The notes beneath the pieces were generated by a model. The model was given only the letters and a program-made list of their open reading frames with translations. It did not search any database and was not told the DNA's origin. A stretch of 64,000 bases of DNA from Serripes groenlandicus (taxonomy: Eukaryota > Mollusca > Bivalvia > Cardiida > Cardiidae): the NCBI GenBank assembly GCA_031761405.1, contig JASEVX010000005.1, forward strand, positions 36,161,198-36,225,197, given 5' to 3'. This document shows, in pieces, positions 11,084 through 21,365 of the stretch. The position numbers and the translations under genes were made by a program. The stretch's first letter is position 1, and each line of letters opens with the position of its first letter.

Positions 11084-11429
11084 GTAAGTACGATTGGCAT
11101 TGGTTACAATAACTTTACCTTAGCTATACTATGAAATCGCGATAACTAGAAGTCGAAGGCAACCAACTAATTACTTCGAGTTAAGTTATCTACGTGTTAA
11201 TGGTCTCTGCGTAATGTATTGACCCAGTAGTACTTCAAAGCCTATTTCATCATTTTCGTTCACTTATATTTTGTAAAACATAAATGGTGGAATAAATGTA
11301 AGTAAATGACTAAGTTGACATAAATAGTTGCCCCCTCCCCACAGATCGAACCGTTATGTAACCTGTGTGTTTGACCAACGGATATATACTTGTTTTGCTC
11401 CTAATATCTTTACGTCCTCCCTCCACTTT
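11084..11429. other. Intron sequence
   Basis: This lies between the GTAAGT donor and the first intronic MITE. No coding or RNA signal is seen. Confidence 0.4.
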
Positions 11430-11431
11430 AA

Positions 11432-11649
11432 CCCTTTCCCACATGCAGACGCATTTTGACGCAATAGCAGCAGGCGAATTTTGAAAACATTGTTGCCAAA
11501 GGTGAAATGGCTCATAATGAGCAATTGCTCCTTCGGCCACACTGTGTTCAACTTTATTTAACAATTAAGCTATCTTTTATGGAGATTGTTCAGGTTTTTG
11601 TCACCATGTTTTAAAAGTGGTCTGCTGCAAATTTGTATCCGGGAAAGGG
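11432..11649 (+). mobile_element. TTAA-type MITE
   Basis: TTAA (11428-11431) precedes CCCTTTCCCACATGCAGACG. A central inverted repeat (AAATTGCTC-like arms around CATAATGAGC) is followed by the right end GGGAAAGGGT. The right TTAA is mutated. Confidence 0.65.
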
Positions 11650-11729
11650 TGAACTCTAAGGAGCAGTTTCGCTACAAAATGATTGTGTAATAATATGTAT
11701 GTGGTATATTTGTCCCCATTCCTAACAAA

Positions 11730-11907
11730 ACATATCGAGGGCTTGGCGTGAAACTTGGTAAACAATGGAAATTTAGGTGCCATTACTCGTCCTGAGCAAT
11801 GGCACCTAAATTTGAATTGTTTACAAAGGGGTCAAAATTGCCCCTAAACCAGGGTTTTCAAAATAGGTTTTTAGTTACAACCGTTTCACGCCAAGCCCTC
11901 GATATGT
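11730..11907. mobile_element. MITE with 25-bp perfect terminal inverted repeat
   Basis: The left end ACATATCGAGGGCTTGGCGT is exactly mirrored at 11883-11907. Inside it is a second palindrome, AATTTAGGTGCCATT..AATGGCACCTAAATT. No target duplication is evident. It ends 17 bp before the putative exon at 11925. Confidence 0.75.
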
Positions 11908-11924
11908 CTATTCCTTTTACACAG

Positions 11925-12063
11925 GTCAGATTGTGATGGATGCTGTGTATTTAATAAAGATGACTGTTTGAGGCGTATACGCCCCTCCACGCGTATAACC
12001 TATACAGAGAGTGTTTGCTACAGGAGAGATGTGGTCGCTTACAAGCACCCAATAACATACTGA
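11925..12063 (+). CDS. Putative cysteine-rich exon following the lectin-like exon
   Basis: A TTCCTTTTACACAG acceptor ends at 11924. Joined in phase to 10908-11083, it reads KSDCDGCCVF and later TESVCYRRDV, a dense cysteine pattern like the second half of a SUEL domain. The frame hits TGA at 12061-12063, and AATAAA follows at 12072-12077. Either the transcript ends here or an unseen donor lies upstream. I found no convincing GT donor in the phase needed to reach 14977. Confidence 0.4.
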
Positions 12064-12200
12064 ACTCGTGTAATAAAGAATCTTCAACATACATCTACCT
12101 TGAATATGAATGCATTCCCTGTAAGTATGTGTTAGACGTGTTAATTTCCTTCCAGGGCTAAACTGTTGTTTGGGTTCATAACTGCTCCATTTATATTACG
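12064..12200. other. Downstream sequence with AATAAA
   Basis: AATAAA at 12072 could be a polyadenylation signal for a short transcript ending in the previous exon. Nothing else is recognisable. Confidence 0.25.
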
Positions 12201-12202
12201 AC

Positions 12203-12357
12203 TGCCAGTGCGACATACCCGTGTTGCATGGCTGCCGGTTGCACAAAACCACGTGTTGTATGGCTGCCAATGCACCGAATCACGTTTTGCATGGCTGCCA
12301 GTGCACCAAACGATGTGTTTCACGGCTGCCAGTGTGCCAAACCACGTGTTACATGGC
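12203..12357. repeat. About 37-bp minisatellite, 4-5 copies
   Basis: The unit is GCATGGCTGCCAGTGCACCA followed by AACCACGTGTT, with 10-20 percent divergence between copies. An overlapping ORF on each strand is incidental. Confidence 0.75.
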
Positions 12358-12469
12358 TTAATTACATCAGTTATCAAAAATAAAAGCATTATTCAAAGAC
12401 AACTAGCTTACTTTCTACATATATTTATCCCATTTGTAGAATGGTGCTAGTCGCGTTAAATGTTGTCAA

Positions 12470-12715
12470 TCATCGGAGGGAATGTTGGCCGAGGCGGGAT
12501 TTGAACTGACGACTCTAACCCAGCATCGATAGCCTTCGTCGATTTCGAGCCGGGTCATACCGATGACTTTATAAGTTGCATAAATGGCTTCCCCCTGCTT
12601 GGCCCTCAGGATTGTGGGGTAAGCATTATGACTGACTCGCTGGTGTCAGGGTAAATGGACTAGTAGTACTGGTAACTTACCCAGAAAACGTATAACACCA
12701 TACACACAAGACAAA
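12470..12715 (+). mobile_element. tRNA-derived SINE, 5' part rearranged
   Basis: GGGTCATACC, the GACTGACTCGCTGGTGTCAG segment and GTAGTACTGGTAACTTACCC match the bodies at 19490 and 21085. The upstream piece, GAATGTTGGCCGAGGCGGG, belongs to the second SINE-like family. Confidence 0.55.
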
Positions 12716-13028
12716 CAAATACATATGGAGCCAGGGAAATTAACCTTAGGATATTTGTAATTAGTGTCGATTTAGTCGGCAACTATGACCGAAACTTATA
12801 TACTATTTGTCAGTGGGGTTCTTGAAATTCGTTGTGACTTATTGATGACCATTGCAGACCGAGATCAGACTGTGCGCATGTGCAGGTCTGCATCTAGACC
12901 TGCACGGGTCGCCACCAGTTTAGTTTTCCAATAGAATCGCTCATGTTTCTCCTTTTGTTACAATGTTTTCAACTTTATTCAATTCAATAGTTTCATTTGT
13001 AGAGATTGTCCACAGTAAATCTAAATAC
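12716..13028. other. Intronic or intergenic sequence, nothing recognised
   Basis: No coding or repeat structure is visible. Confidence 0.4.
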
Positions 13029-13316
13029 TTAACCGAAAGCAGTTTTCCCTATATAGCCCTTTCTGACACCTCTGCAGTAGACGACTTTTGAAAACATTGT
13101 GACAAAAGGAGAAATTGCTCAGGGTGAGCAATTTCTCCATTTGCCACAATGTTTTCATCTCAATTTAATATTTTAACTACCACTTATTGCGATTTTTCAA
13201 ATATTTGCCAGTATGTTTTCAAAGAAGTCTGCTGCAAAATGTGTTGTATGCGGGCAAACGGCTATATATGTTCAAAGGCGTCTGCGGTAGATTGGTTGTA
13301 TTTCGGAAAGGGTTAA
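13029..13316 (+). mobile_element. TTAA-type MITE, degraded left end
   Basis: The central palindrome AGAAATTGCTCAGG..GAGCAATTTCTCC lies at about 13100-13137. The right end CGGAAAGGGTTAA is at 13304-13316. The left end is disturbed after TTAACC at 13029. Confidence 0.6.
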
Positions 13317-13795
13317 AGACACTATATATTAACCCGCAATTTTATCATATTAGATTACCTTGTTACCATGACAGTCATCGGTATGTTCACGTACTGTATT
13401 ACGATCACGGTTCGGGTTTATTGCACATGTATTGACAAAACGATTTAAAATATACACACATCAAGTGTTACATCACGTGGTTTACCGATGTTATATTGTA
13501 TATAGCATAACTGTGTTTAAGAAAAAACTTTAGAAATACCTATTTATCTATAAACTTATTTACACGATTGGAAACATATTTGTGTTTTGTAAGTATAACA
13601 ATTGTTTACCCTCATGTTCTATCTCTAAAACTGAAATAACTCTCTCTATATATATATATATATTCTTTATTGTCAACATTTATAGATATCAGTTTACAGC
13701 TGAAGATATTGAAACATGAAGCCGAATTCTCTATATTGAAGTCTTCATTTCTTTTTTTCTTTCTTTCGGAACAGTAAGATTAAGTTAGAAATAAA
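13317..13795. other. AT-rich stretch with a TA microsatellite
   Basis: A short (TA)n tract lies at about 13648-13662. A candidate acceptor at about 13353 and a peptide faintly like the lectin exon were considered, but they are too weak to call. Confidence 0.35.
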
Positions 13796-13797
13796 CA

Positions 13798-14010
13798 TTA
13801 CATTTAGTAACATAAATTTCATTTAGTAACATAAATTTCATTGAGTAACATAAATTTCATTTAGTAACATAAATTTCATTGAGTAACCATACATTTCATT
13901 GAGTAACATAAATTTCATTGAGTAACATAAATTTCATTGAGTAACCATAAATTTCATTGAGTAACATAAATTTCATTGAGTAACATAAATTTAATTTAGT
14001 AACCTAAATT
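13798..14010. repeat. 19-bp minisatellite, about 11 copies
   Basis: The unit is TAACATAAATTTCATTGAG, alternating with TTTAG variants. Some units have one extra C (TAACCATA). Confidence 0.9.
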
Positions 14011-14976
14011 GTTGTCATTTGAAGTTGAATTGAATCGCGCCAGGCGATTTGGGGTCTTATTACATCTCCTTAATAGGATCACAATAAGGAATATGCCTAA
14101 TGGTAGAAACACTCGCGGTTGTGCAGACACAAGTGAGACTGTGCGTTTATACGAAATCCCAAATAGCCAAAACGCAGCTTAATTTTGTCTAAAAAAGGAA
14201 ATATATCTAAAATTGAATCTGTGTCGACCAATTGAAATACGGTGTCTAATCATGGTATTCAATGTTCCATGTATTAAACTATTGTTTAGCAGTACCCAAA
14301 GGTAAACGAATTATGATACTGATCATCATGCGCCTGCTCATAGTCTGAATACATAGTTCCCAATACTACAATAGTTACCTCCCTTTATCGGCCATTTTGT
14401 TAGGCAAATATGATATTCATTATAATAGAGAATGTATAACATTTGTAACAATTATGGAAAACAAACGAATTTGATAACCATATTTCTATTAATATCTGAT
14501 AACATTTAGCTTTTGGATTTAGTGATTTCTTGTGGAACAGCACTCGTATGTATCATGTAGTGCCTCTCTAAATGGCCACAGGGGAGGTAACTCAAATACA
14601 TGTATTTGTCCTGCACTGTTGGAGAAATTAACCTTAGCATATTCAATGCAGCGTCTTACAAACAGGGCAAGTTATATTGACTTACTTCTGTCACTTATAT
14701 TTCTGTAAATTCCGAACAATAATACTTTCTTAATGATACCTGTTATGTCTATAAAACGATGTTAAATGGTTGCTTTGCAACAACTCAAACGTACAGTTTG
14801 TGATACATTTCAACTCATTTTCGAAGAAAAGATAATTACTATCCCTGTCCCCCTGATACAGACGACATTTACATCTACAGCAGACGACTTACGCAAACAT
14901 GCGGTAAAATGATAACTTGATAAGTTGAACAACTTCCACATACGGTTTGCAACTCTGTATCAAAATACACTTCCAG
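14011..14976. other. Intron-like sequence without features
   Basis: This is AT-rich non-coding sequence. A faint TTAA-MITE remnant (CTACAGCAGACGACTTACGC) lies near 14875-14900. Confidence 0.4.
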
Positions 14977-15473
14977 TTTTCAAGATGTTATATATTTATG
15001 TTTTCGAATGGTTTCAAAGGAAACGACTCTGAACATATCATACCGCGTGTTACAGTACATGGTTTATTCCAATTCAGTTACGGACAATACTACAACGATC
15101 GGATTTTGTGAAGACAGAGTTATCTACCCTGTTGAAAAGAAAAGCAGCATTCTGTTCACAGCAGAAACAAACACTTTTCGAGGAAACACGTGTTCATGCA
15201 GGGTATCGGGCTCATTACGAAACATAACCACAACGTTCGTAGATATCCGAATGTTCAAACACAAGATCGGAACCGGAAGCACATGTTCGTCTGCAAGACT
15301 ATCATATAATCAAGATAACCAACCAGAAACTATTTGTAATTCTTCAGTAGAAGAACAAAATCATTTTGTGTATTATGACTCCTTTAATAGCAATGACGTG
15401 AAAATAACACTTAAAGATTTGAATAAAGACGGAGAGGAAGATATTCCATCAGTGGTTTGGATTTTGGTTGAAG
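14977..15473 (+). CDS. Ectodomain exon of single-pass membrane protein
   Basis: A TTCCAG acceptor ends at 14976 and an AAG|GTATTA donor lies at 15473/15474. The frame is open for about 165 residues and continues exactly in phase into 17523-17624 (VWILVEG joined to ALRIEC). Several cysteines (FCEDR, TCSC, STCSS, TICNS) and N-glycosylation sequons (NIS, NTT, NIT, NSS) show an extracellular, disulphide-bonded domain. The shape is beta-rich and could be CUB-like, but I cannot assign a family. The upstream connection, possibly to 10908/11925, is unresolved. Confidence 0.7.
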
Positions 15474-15510
15474 GTATTACATTTAAGTTTTCCTATTTTC
15501 AACACATGAC

Positions 15511-15752
15511 TGAGCCGTCCCGCGAGAAAACCAACAGTGTGGACTCTGAGTAAAGTATGGCCCCGGATCAGCCTAAGCATGCAGCGCAGGCTCACCCGGA
15601 TAGACACTGTTCGCCTCCTGTGGATTTTCTGTTTCAGGAATCATTACCCTATACCTCTATCCCCCTGGGACGAAATGTGTCGGCCCGGATCAGTCTGGTC
15701 TGGATCGATACATTACGCAGATGCCATAATGTTGGTTTTCTTGCGGGACGGC
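15511..15752 (+). mobile_element. Palindromic MITE (GAGCCGTC family), full length
   Basis: The termini GAGCCGTCCCGCGAGAAAAC and GTTTTCTTGCGGGACGGCTC are inverted repeats and extend about 30 bp with few mismatches. It lies in the intron 37 bp after the donor. The overlapping ORFs at 15537 and 15557 are translations of this repeat. Confidence 0.8.
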
Positions 15753-17035
15753 TCAATTGTTATGTATTGTGAACTACCTCTGGAAGATCCCAAAGTGAAG
15801 TTCTTTTAAAGACTTTAACAGAGAAAATAAACTATCGAAATGAAAGAACAGTTTCTTTTCTAGACAGCAGTGATTCAAATACAACAAAATACAACCTCTC
15901 GAAAAAAAACTTTTGAAATCAACCCTTATTTTCTAGCAACCTAAGAGAAAAAGAAATCCATAAACGCACCGTCATTAAGTTTCTTGACTTGTTTCTCCAG
16001 AGAGTAAATCACACCAAACATATTTAACCATTTAGCTAATATTATTGTTCAAGGCTTGTCTGCATTCAAAATATCTTTGATTAAATTATAATTATGAAAA
16101 AGTTATCGGGACTTTTTAAACAGATTTTGACAACATTGTAGGAAAATGGAAATACTCATTCTGAATAACATCTTCTTTTCCAAAGCTGTTTTCCAAACCA
16201 AATTAATATATCTATAGGTACTACCTATTTACGAAAAAAATGCAAGATAATTATAAACAAAAATTAAAGAGCATACTTTGGCCATAAAAAGGGATTTATG
16301 AGTAATTGACTAGACAATAATAATGTTAATGTCATGTTTCTTGCATTATCAAAACATATTTGGAATTCGTATTGCTGTCGTCTATTATTACGAACAGAAA
16401 ATAATAAAGTAAAGACTTTCAGAAAATCAAGGAATACATTTATAATGAACGAGGTTAAAAAATGAGGGCCAAGATGATCCTAAATCGATCACCTGCATTA
16501 TGGTAAAGAAGCAAATAGATCAGCCCTTTTCTGATGCCACTTGGCGACTGCCTTTTTCAACCAGTCAATATGACTGGAACAAATGATGTAAATGGTCACA
16601 TTTCTGCTAAACCATTTCCCTATTAGAGATGGTTTCTGAGGCCTTTGCAACAGATGATTTAGGAAAAGATTGTCGCCAAAAGAACAATTGCTCCTTATGA
16701 GAAAGTTATGCTTTTGCCACAATGTTTGATAAATAATTATACTTTGAATGAGTGAGTCAATAGCTCATGCATAGGAATTTTGGGTCTTTCATGTTGATAC
16801 CACATTTTTTGCGGGAAACGACATCGCTCCATTGACGTTACGCCAAGATGAAGTGTTACGGAAATGACGTCACGTCCTTCTTTGGCTACGATACAGTCAA
16901 AATTTAGGTTCGGGCGTAGAAGGTTAATGCTGTCGATTTTTTGATAAACGGGAAAACATATTTCTTACAGAGTTCCATTTATTTTTAACTTTTCGTACAA
17001 ATATTAATTCCCACATAACACAGCACTTAAATGAT
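15753..17035. other. Intron with repeat remnants
   Basis: At 16460-16600 there is a pearl-like head fragment (GAGGGCCAAGATGATCC, CGATCACCTG, CTGATGCCACTTGGC). At 16600-16735 there is a TTAA-MITE remnant with the AACAATTGCTCCTTATGAG palindrome. Otherwise it is AT-rich non-coding sequence. Confidence 0.45.
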
Positions 17036-17039
17036 CTTA

Positions 17040-17290
17040 AATATCGATTTAAAAAAAAAAAAGGATTAAAAAGACGACTATAATGTTCAATCCGTGTGTT
17101 TTTTTCTCATTTTTTACATACTCAGAAATCGATTTTAAAAAAAATGATTAAAAAGACGACAATAATTTTCAATCCGTGTTTTTCTGCTCATTTTATACAT
17201 ATCCAAAATACCAATTTAAATAAAAATGATTAAAAAGCCGACAATAATTTTCAATCTGTGTTTTACGTCTGCTTTTTATACATATCCAAA
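17040..17290. repeat. 85-90-bp tandem repeat, three copies
   Basis: Each unit has a GATTAAAAAGACGAC segment, TTTTCAATCCGTGTTTT and TTTTATACATATCCAAAA, with short A-runs of variable length. Confidence 0.7.
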
Positions 17291-17522
17291 ATGGCGGCCC
17301 CCATGGATTTTTCCAATTTCATTTCAGAAAGCTTCATGGGTTATAGAAAAAAAAAAAAAAAAAATCTCACCTGTTAACTATAAGCGAAAAAACCCATTTA
17401 TGGTTTTTTTTCGTATTATCTGATGCATGAGAGGAGTCCTGTGTCCTCTGTATCAGGGAGAGGTTAACGAAACTATTTATGGATATACAGCGGTTTGTCA
17501 TGTCAATTACAAATCATTGCAG

Positions 17523-17624
17523 GTGCTTTACGGATAGAATGTTCAACCTCCGATGTACCGGAAGTGACAACACAACCTTCTACATTCACTCCTCAATCAA
17601 ACGGCACGCTTGGAACTAAGAAAG
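17523..17624 (+). CDS. Juxtamembrane stalk exon
   Basis: A CATTGCAG acceptor ends at 17522 and an AAAG|GTAATT donor at 17624/17625. The 102-nt exon starts in the phase left by 15473 and leaves the phase taken up at 19699. It encodes ALRIEC followed by a Thr/Ser/Pro-rich linker (PEVTTQPSTFTPQSNGT), typical of a glycosylated stalk above a membrane segment. Confidence 0.8.
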
Positions 17625-17950
17625 GTAATTCAACATAATCAGAGGGATCGTCAGTGAAGATAAGAAAAATATTGTGAGAAGCGAAACGGACAGTTTATCC
17701 GATCCTTCTGGTGTTACACCATTGTATCGCACCCGCTGCAGACAACTTTTGAAGACGAAGTGGACCAAACAAAAGAGGAAAATTGTCATTATCAGAACCC
17801 TTCCTTTCGCCTGGACAAAGATGAGGTGTAAGTGTAAATTCAAACAAAGATCTCGAATTGTCGGTCCACGTTTACCCGCTTTATATGCCATCACGTGATG
17901 TCAAACGGAGATGCACCACACTTCATATGTGCGGTTCTACTACATAATGA

Positions 17951-18046
17951 ACCCTTCCCAACATACAAATATACTTTGTCACAATATTGTCAAAAGTTGA
18001 TCGTAGCAGATGCGTCAAAATGCGTCTGTAAGTGGGAAAGGGGGTA
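17951..18046 (+). mobile_element. Deleted TTAA-type MITE
   Basis: Both ends remain (ACCCTTCCCAACATACAAA and GTAAGTGGGAAAGGG) but the central palindrome is missing. A second left end, CCCTTTCCATGACAAAAGCG, follows at 18054. Confidence 0.5.
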
Positions 18047-18520
18047 AAGAAACCCTTTCCATGACAAAAGCGCAATTCAACGCTACAGCAGGTACTTTTT
18101 CTTTGTGGTGAAAATGATAGACGTTGCGCACGGGTTGCTCCCTACGTTTTTGTCAACATTTACGCAAAACAGCCGCGTCGCGTTAATTAGAATGTGTTTA
18201 ACTTTAATGCAACACTGCTTATATGAACATTAATTGTGACATTGCAACTAACTTGTGCGTAGATATTGCTGTCACAATTATCTGATAGTTATTCATGCAT
18301 CCAATTTCATAACTTCAGCTTATTGTCAAACAATGAGGAATTTGCATTACACAAAACAAATTACGCTATACCGCTATATTTCAAATATTATTTTTGTTTT
18401 ATTTTTCATTCTTTTAACATTATATACACACGAACACACGGCCACAACAAAATGGTCAAATGTGGTCGCAGTCTACAGCTTCTGTATTTACTATTGACAA
18501 CAGAGTTTATCGAAGTTTAT

Positions 18521-18744
18521 CCATTTCCACATACAACAAATCTAAAGCAGACGACTTTGAAGACATCTTATTCAAAATGTATTTTTTTTTTCCATTAATG
18601 ACAGATTAAATATTAAATAGAGTTGAAACATTGTGGCAAATAGTGAAATTGCTCATCATGAGCAATTTCACCTTTGCCGCAATGTTTTCAAAAGTCGTCT
18701 GCTGCAGAGGCGTCAGAAAGCGTCTATATAAAGAAAAAGGTTAA
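18521..18744 (+). mobile_element. TTAA-type MITE
   Basis: It has the left end CCATTTCCACATACAACAAA, the central palindrome GAAATTGCTCATCATGAGCA, and the right end AAGAAAAAGGTTAA. The TTAA is kept only on the right. Confidence 0.65.
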
Positions 18745-19170
18745 ACTGTCGATTATTTCCAAATGTAAGGCTTCAGAAATGTGAACAATGGTTCAATTAT
18801 TTTCCTTAATCTTAACAAAATATATTTAACTGAAATTGCTGGGACCATATCCTGTTTTCTCGGAATAAGTTAGGTCTTTTTATTATAATCAACGTAAAGA
18901 CACCGAATTATCGTTTTACCGCTGGGAAGAGTAGCACCAATTCAAAAGTATCAAGTATCTCGGGCGAACAACATGCTTAGAAAATATAGTACGAATAGGA
19001 TTCATCGTCTGCGATTTAAATCATTGTCTCCGTTATGTCATTTCTTTTGTCATTTATGAGTTCACTAGCGCTTTTCGTATAATCTTCCCGAAATCTTCTG
19101 GAGAATAATCCTGATCATTTTGTGACACATTATATTAGATGCAATTAATTTGGTGATACTTACCATTACA
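18745..19170. other. Intron sequence, no features
   Basis: No repeat or coding signal is recognised. Confidence 0.4.
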
Positions 19171-19174
19171 TTAA

Positions 19175-19397
19175 CCATTTCCCTCATACAACAATTCTGC
19201 AGCAAACGACTTTGAACGTATTTTGTCAAAACATAGAAAATCTCCATAATTGAATGGATAACCTATGACAACAAGTGGAAAACATTGTGGCAAAAGGAGA
19301 AATTGCATGTTTTGTGCAATTTCTTCTTTTGTCACTATGTTTTTTAAAAAGCTGTCTGCTGCAGAGGCGTCAGAAAGCGTCTATCTGAGGGAAAGGG
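19175..19397 (+). mobile_element. TTAA-type MITE with intact flanking TTAA
   Basis: TTAA occurs at 19171-19174 and 19398-19401. The ends are CCATTTCCCTCATACAACAA and TGAGGGAAAGGG, around the palindrome GAAATTGCATGTTTTGTGCA. The TTAA target and CCC start suggest mobilisation by a piggyBac-type transposase. Confidence 0.75.
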
Positions 19398-19489
19398 TTA
19401 AAACACTCTAAACGTCAGTTTACGTATAATGAACCTGCATTTGTTAAGATTGATAATAAACAAAAGTAACCAACTCTAACTGCGTTATT

Positions 19490-19680
19490 CATCTCTCTGT
19501 TGAGGGAGGTTTCGGGTTCGATCTCTGGTCGGGTCATTACACAGATATTATTGAACGTAGTAATGGATCGCTGGTGCCAGGATAAATGGACCTCGCGTAC
19601 TTATAACCGACCCAGGAAACGCCATAATATAATTGAAAACTTGTTGAAAGCAGCAAAAAACACCAAACATTTTTAATTTT
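19490..19680 (+). mobile_element. tRNA-derived SINE
   Basis: It has a B box GGGTTCGATCTC, the GGTGCCAGGATAAATGGAC body, an ACCCAGGAAACGCC segment and an AACACCAAAC tail. It ends 20 bp before the transmembrane exon. Confidence 0.6.
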
Positions 19681-19698
19681 ATTAATTATTTATTTCAG

Positions 19699-19816
19699 AA
19701 GAACAGAATGAAAGTGACAGAAGTAGTGTGGGAATCATTGCAGGAGCAGTAGCAGGCATTCTTGTTGTAGTTGTCGTCGTCGTCGTCGGTATTGTTGTAT
19801 TCATATTCTTCAAAAG
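19699..19816 (+). CDS. Transmembrane exon
   Basis: An ATTTATTTCAG acceptor ends at 19698 and an AAAAG|GTAAGC donor at 19816/19817, with phases matching both neighbours. It encodes EEQNESDRSSVG followed by a strongly hydrophobic helix (IIAGAVAGILVVVVVVVVG and on to FIFF), then the basic stop-transfer sequence KR, continued as RNKGPKRK by the next exon. The Val run is encoded by a (GTC)5 run. This fixes the topology as type I: ectodomain upstream, tail downstream. Confidence 0.9.
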
Positions 19817-19968
19817 GTAAGCAATGATTTTGGTCACTTTTCTGATCACACAACGAACCCTAATGCATTGTCGTACGTAGGCTATATATATATATTACTT
19901 TTTCTTAAACTTTGATTTAGTGATTTCACATTTACAACCATAATTTTAGATTGATTTGAATCACTTAA

Positions 19969-20191
19969 CCCTTTCCCTCATACAACAATTTTGCAGCAGA
20001 CGACTTCGAACATATTTTGTCAAAAAAAAAGAAAATCTTTGTAACTGAATGGATAAGCTATGACTAAAAGTGGAAAACATTGTGGCAAAAGGAGAAATTG
20101 CTCGTTTCGAGCAATTTCTTCTTTTGTCACTATGTTTTCAAAAAGCCGTCTGCTGCAGAGGCGTTAGATAGCGTCTATATGAGGGAAAGGG
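19969..20191 (+). mobile_element. TTAA-type MITE with intact flanking TTAA
   Basis: TTAA occurs at 19965-19968 and 20192-20195. It has the CCCTTTCCCTCATACAACAA end, the central GAGAAATTGCTCG/CGAGCAATTTC palindrome and the TATATGAGGGAAAGGG end. It is the cleanest copy and useful as a reference. Confidence 0.8.
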
Positions 20192-20430
20192 TTAAACAAG
20201 CTTTTATTACTATAACGATCAATACTCTGGTTCATCTCTCACATTGGCTGACAACCGACTTTCTGTCATACGCCAACTAATCTGATATGATTAAAAGTGC
20301 AATCAATTCAATCTGTAAGATGTTACAAACGAAAAAACGCTCTTGTGTATACATCTTTTGATATTTCTATCATTCCATGTAGGTTTGCTTTTCCCAATTT
20401 TGAAATCACATAAACTTCATATAATGATTA

Positions 20431-20930
20431 GTATGTCTCCCCCATACATGGGGGTGACATATTGTTTTTGCCAGTTCTGTCCTTCCTTCCGTCCTTCCGT
20501 CTGTCACACTTGTTTCCGCTCAATAACTGAAGAACGCTTAGGTGTAGGAACTTCATACTTGGTATGCAGGTTGGTTATGACCAGTAGCTGACCCCTATTG
20601 ATTTTGATGTCAGAAGGTCAAAGTTCAAGGTCATGGTGACTGTGTGAGGTAAAAAATGGTTTCCACTCAATAACTGTAGAACGCTTGGGCCGAGGAACTC
20701 CATACTTGGTATGCAGGTTGGCCATGCCCAGTAGAAGACCCCTATTGATGTTAAGGTCAGTACGTCTAAAGTCTAAAGATGACCCTTATTGATTTTGTTT
20801 GATTTTGATGTCACAAAGGTCAAAGGTCAAGGTCACGGTAACCTTCAGCTGAAAATGTTTTTTACTCAATAACGCTTATGCCCAGGAAATTCATACTTGG
20901 TGTACAGGTTGATCTTAATATTGAATCATT
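20431..20930 (+). repeat. Dispersed tandem repeat with AGGTCA motifs
   Basis: About three units of roughly 150-170 bp carry ACTCAATAACTG, GAACTTCATACTTGGTATGC and AAAGGTCAAAGGTCAAGGTC segments. It is non-coding and of a type common in invertebrate introns. Confidence 0.6.
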
Positions 20931-21059
20931 CAGAGCGGCGCTCTACAAACATATTTTGTGAACAGTGTAGAACCAAATCAGCTTGACGCATCCGCAGTCT
21001 CATCTGCCACTATAGATTTCGGAATCCGATAGCATGGATGTGTAGGCCGGTGTTAATTT

Positions 21060-21300
21060 ACAGGTGTCAAAGTAATGTCACGTTCGAATGTTGTTAATAG
21101 GTGCGGAGGTCGCGGGTTCGATCCCCGGACGGGTCATACCAAATACTTTAACAATGGTAGTAATGGCTGTTCTCCTGGCAGGGTTAGCATTACTGACTGG
21201 CTGGTGTCGGGATTACTGGACCGGTAGTACTGGTAACTTACCCAGGAAATGCCGTGATATAACTGAAAAACTGTTGAAAGTGGTGTAAAACACCAAACAA
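21060..21300 (+). mobile_element. tRNA-derived SINE
   Basis: It has the B box GGGTTCGATCCCC, the body ATTACTGGACCGGTAGTACT and the tail GTAAAACACCAAACAATTAA. It ends about 65 bp before the last exon, so the branch-point region is unique sequence just downstream. Confidence 0.65.
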
Positions 21301-21365
21301 TTAATCAATGCAAACAGATGTGTAAACCATGATAATCGTTAAATTAGAAATTACCTATTTTACAG

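Noticed and set aside
13353..13435. Possible exon with YYDHGSGLLHMY resembling the lectin-like exon
   Set aside because: The acceptor is weak, there is no donor, a stop follows quickly and the similarity is short; chance is likely.
15537..15809. ORFs over the MITE (RLLWIFCFRNHY-type peptides)
   Set aside because: The same peptides arise from every copy of this MITE family, so they are repeat translations.
21085..21140. tRNA gene (B box GGTTCGATCCCC)
   Set aside because: There is no cloverleaf; the sequence continues into the SINE body and tail shared with other copies.
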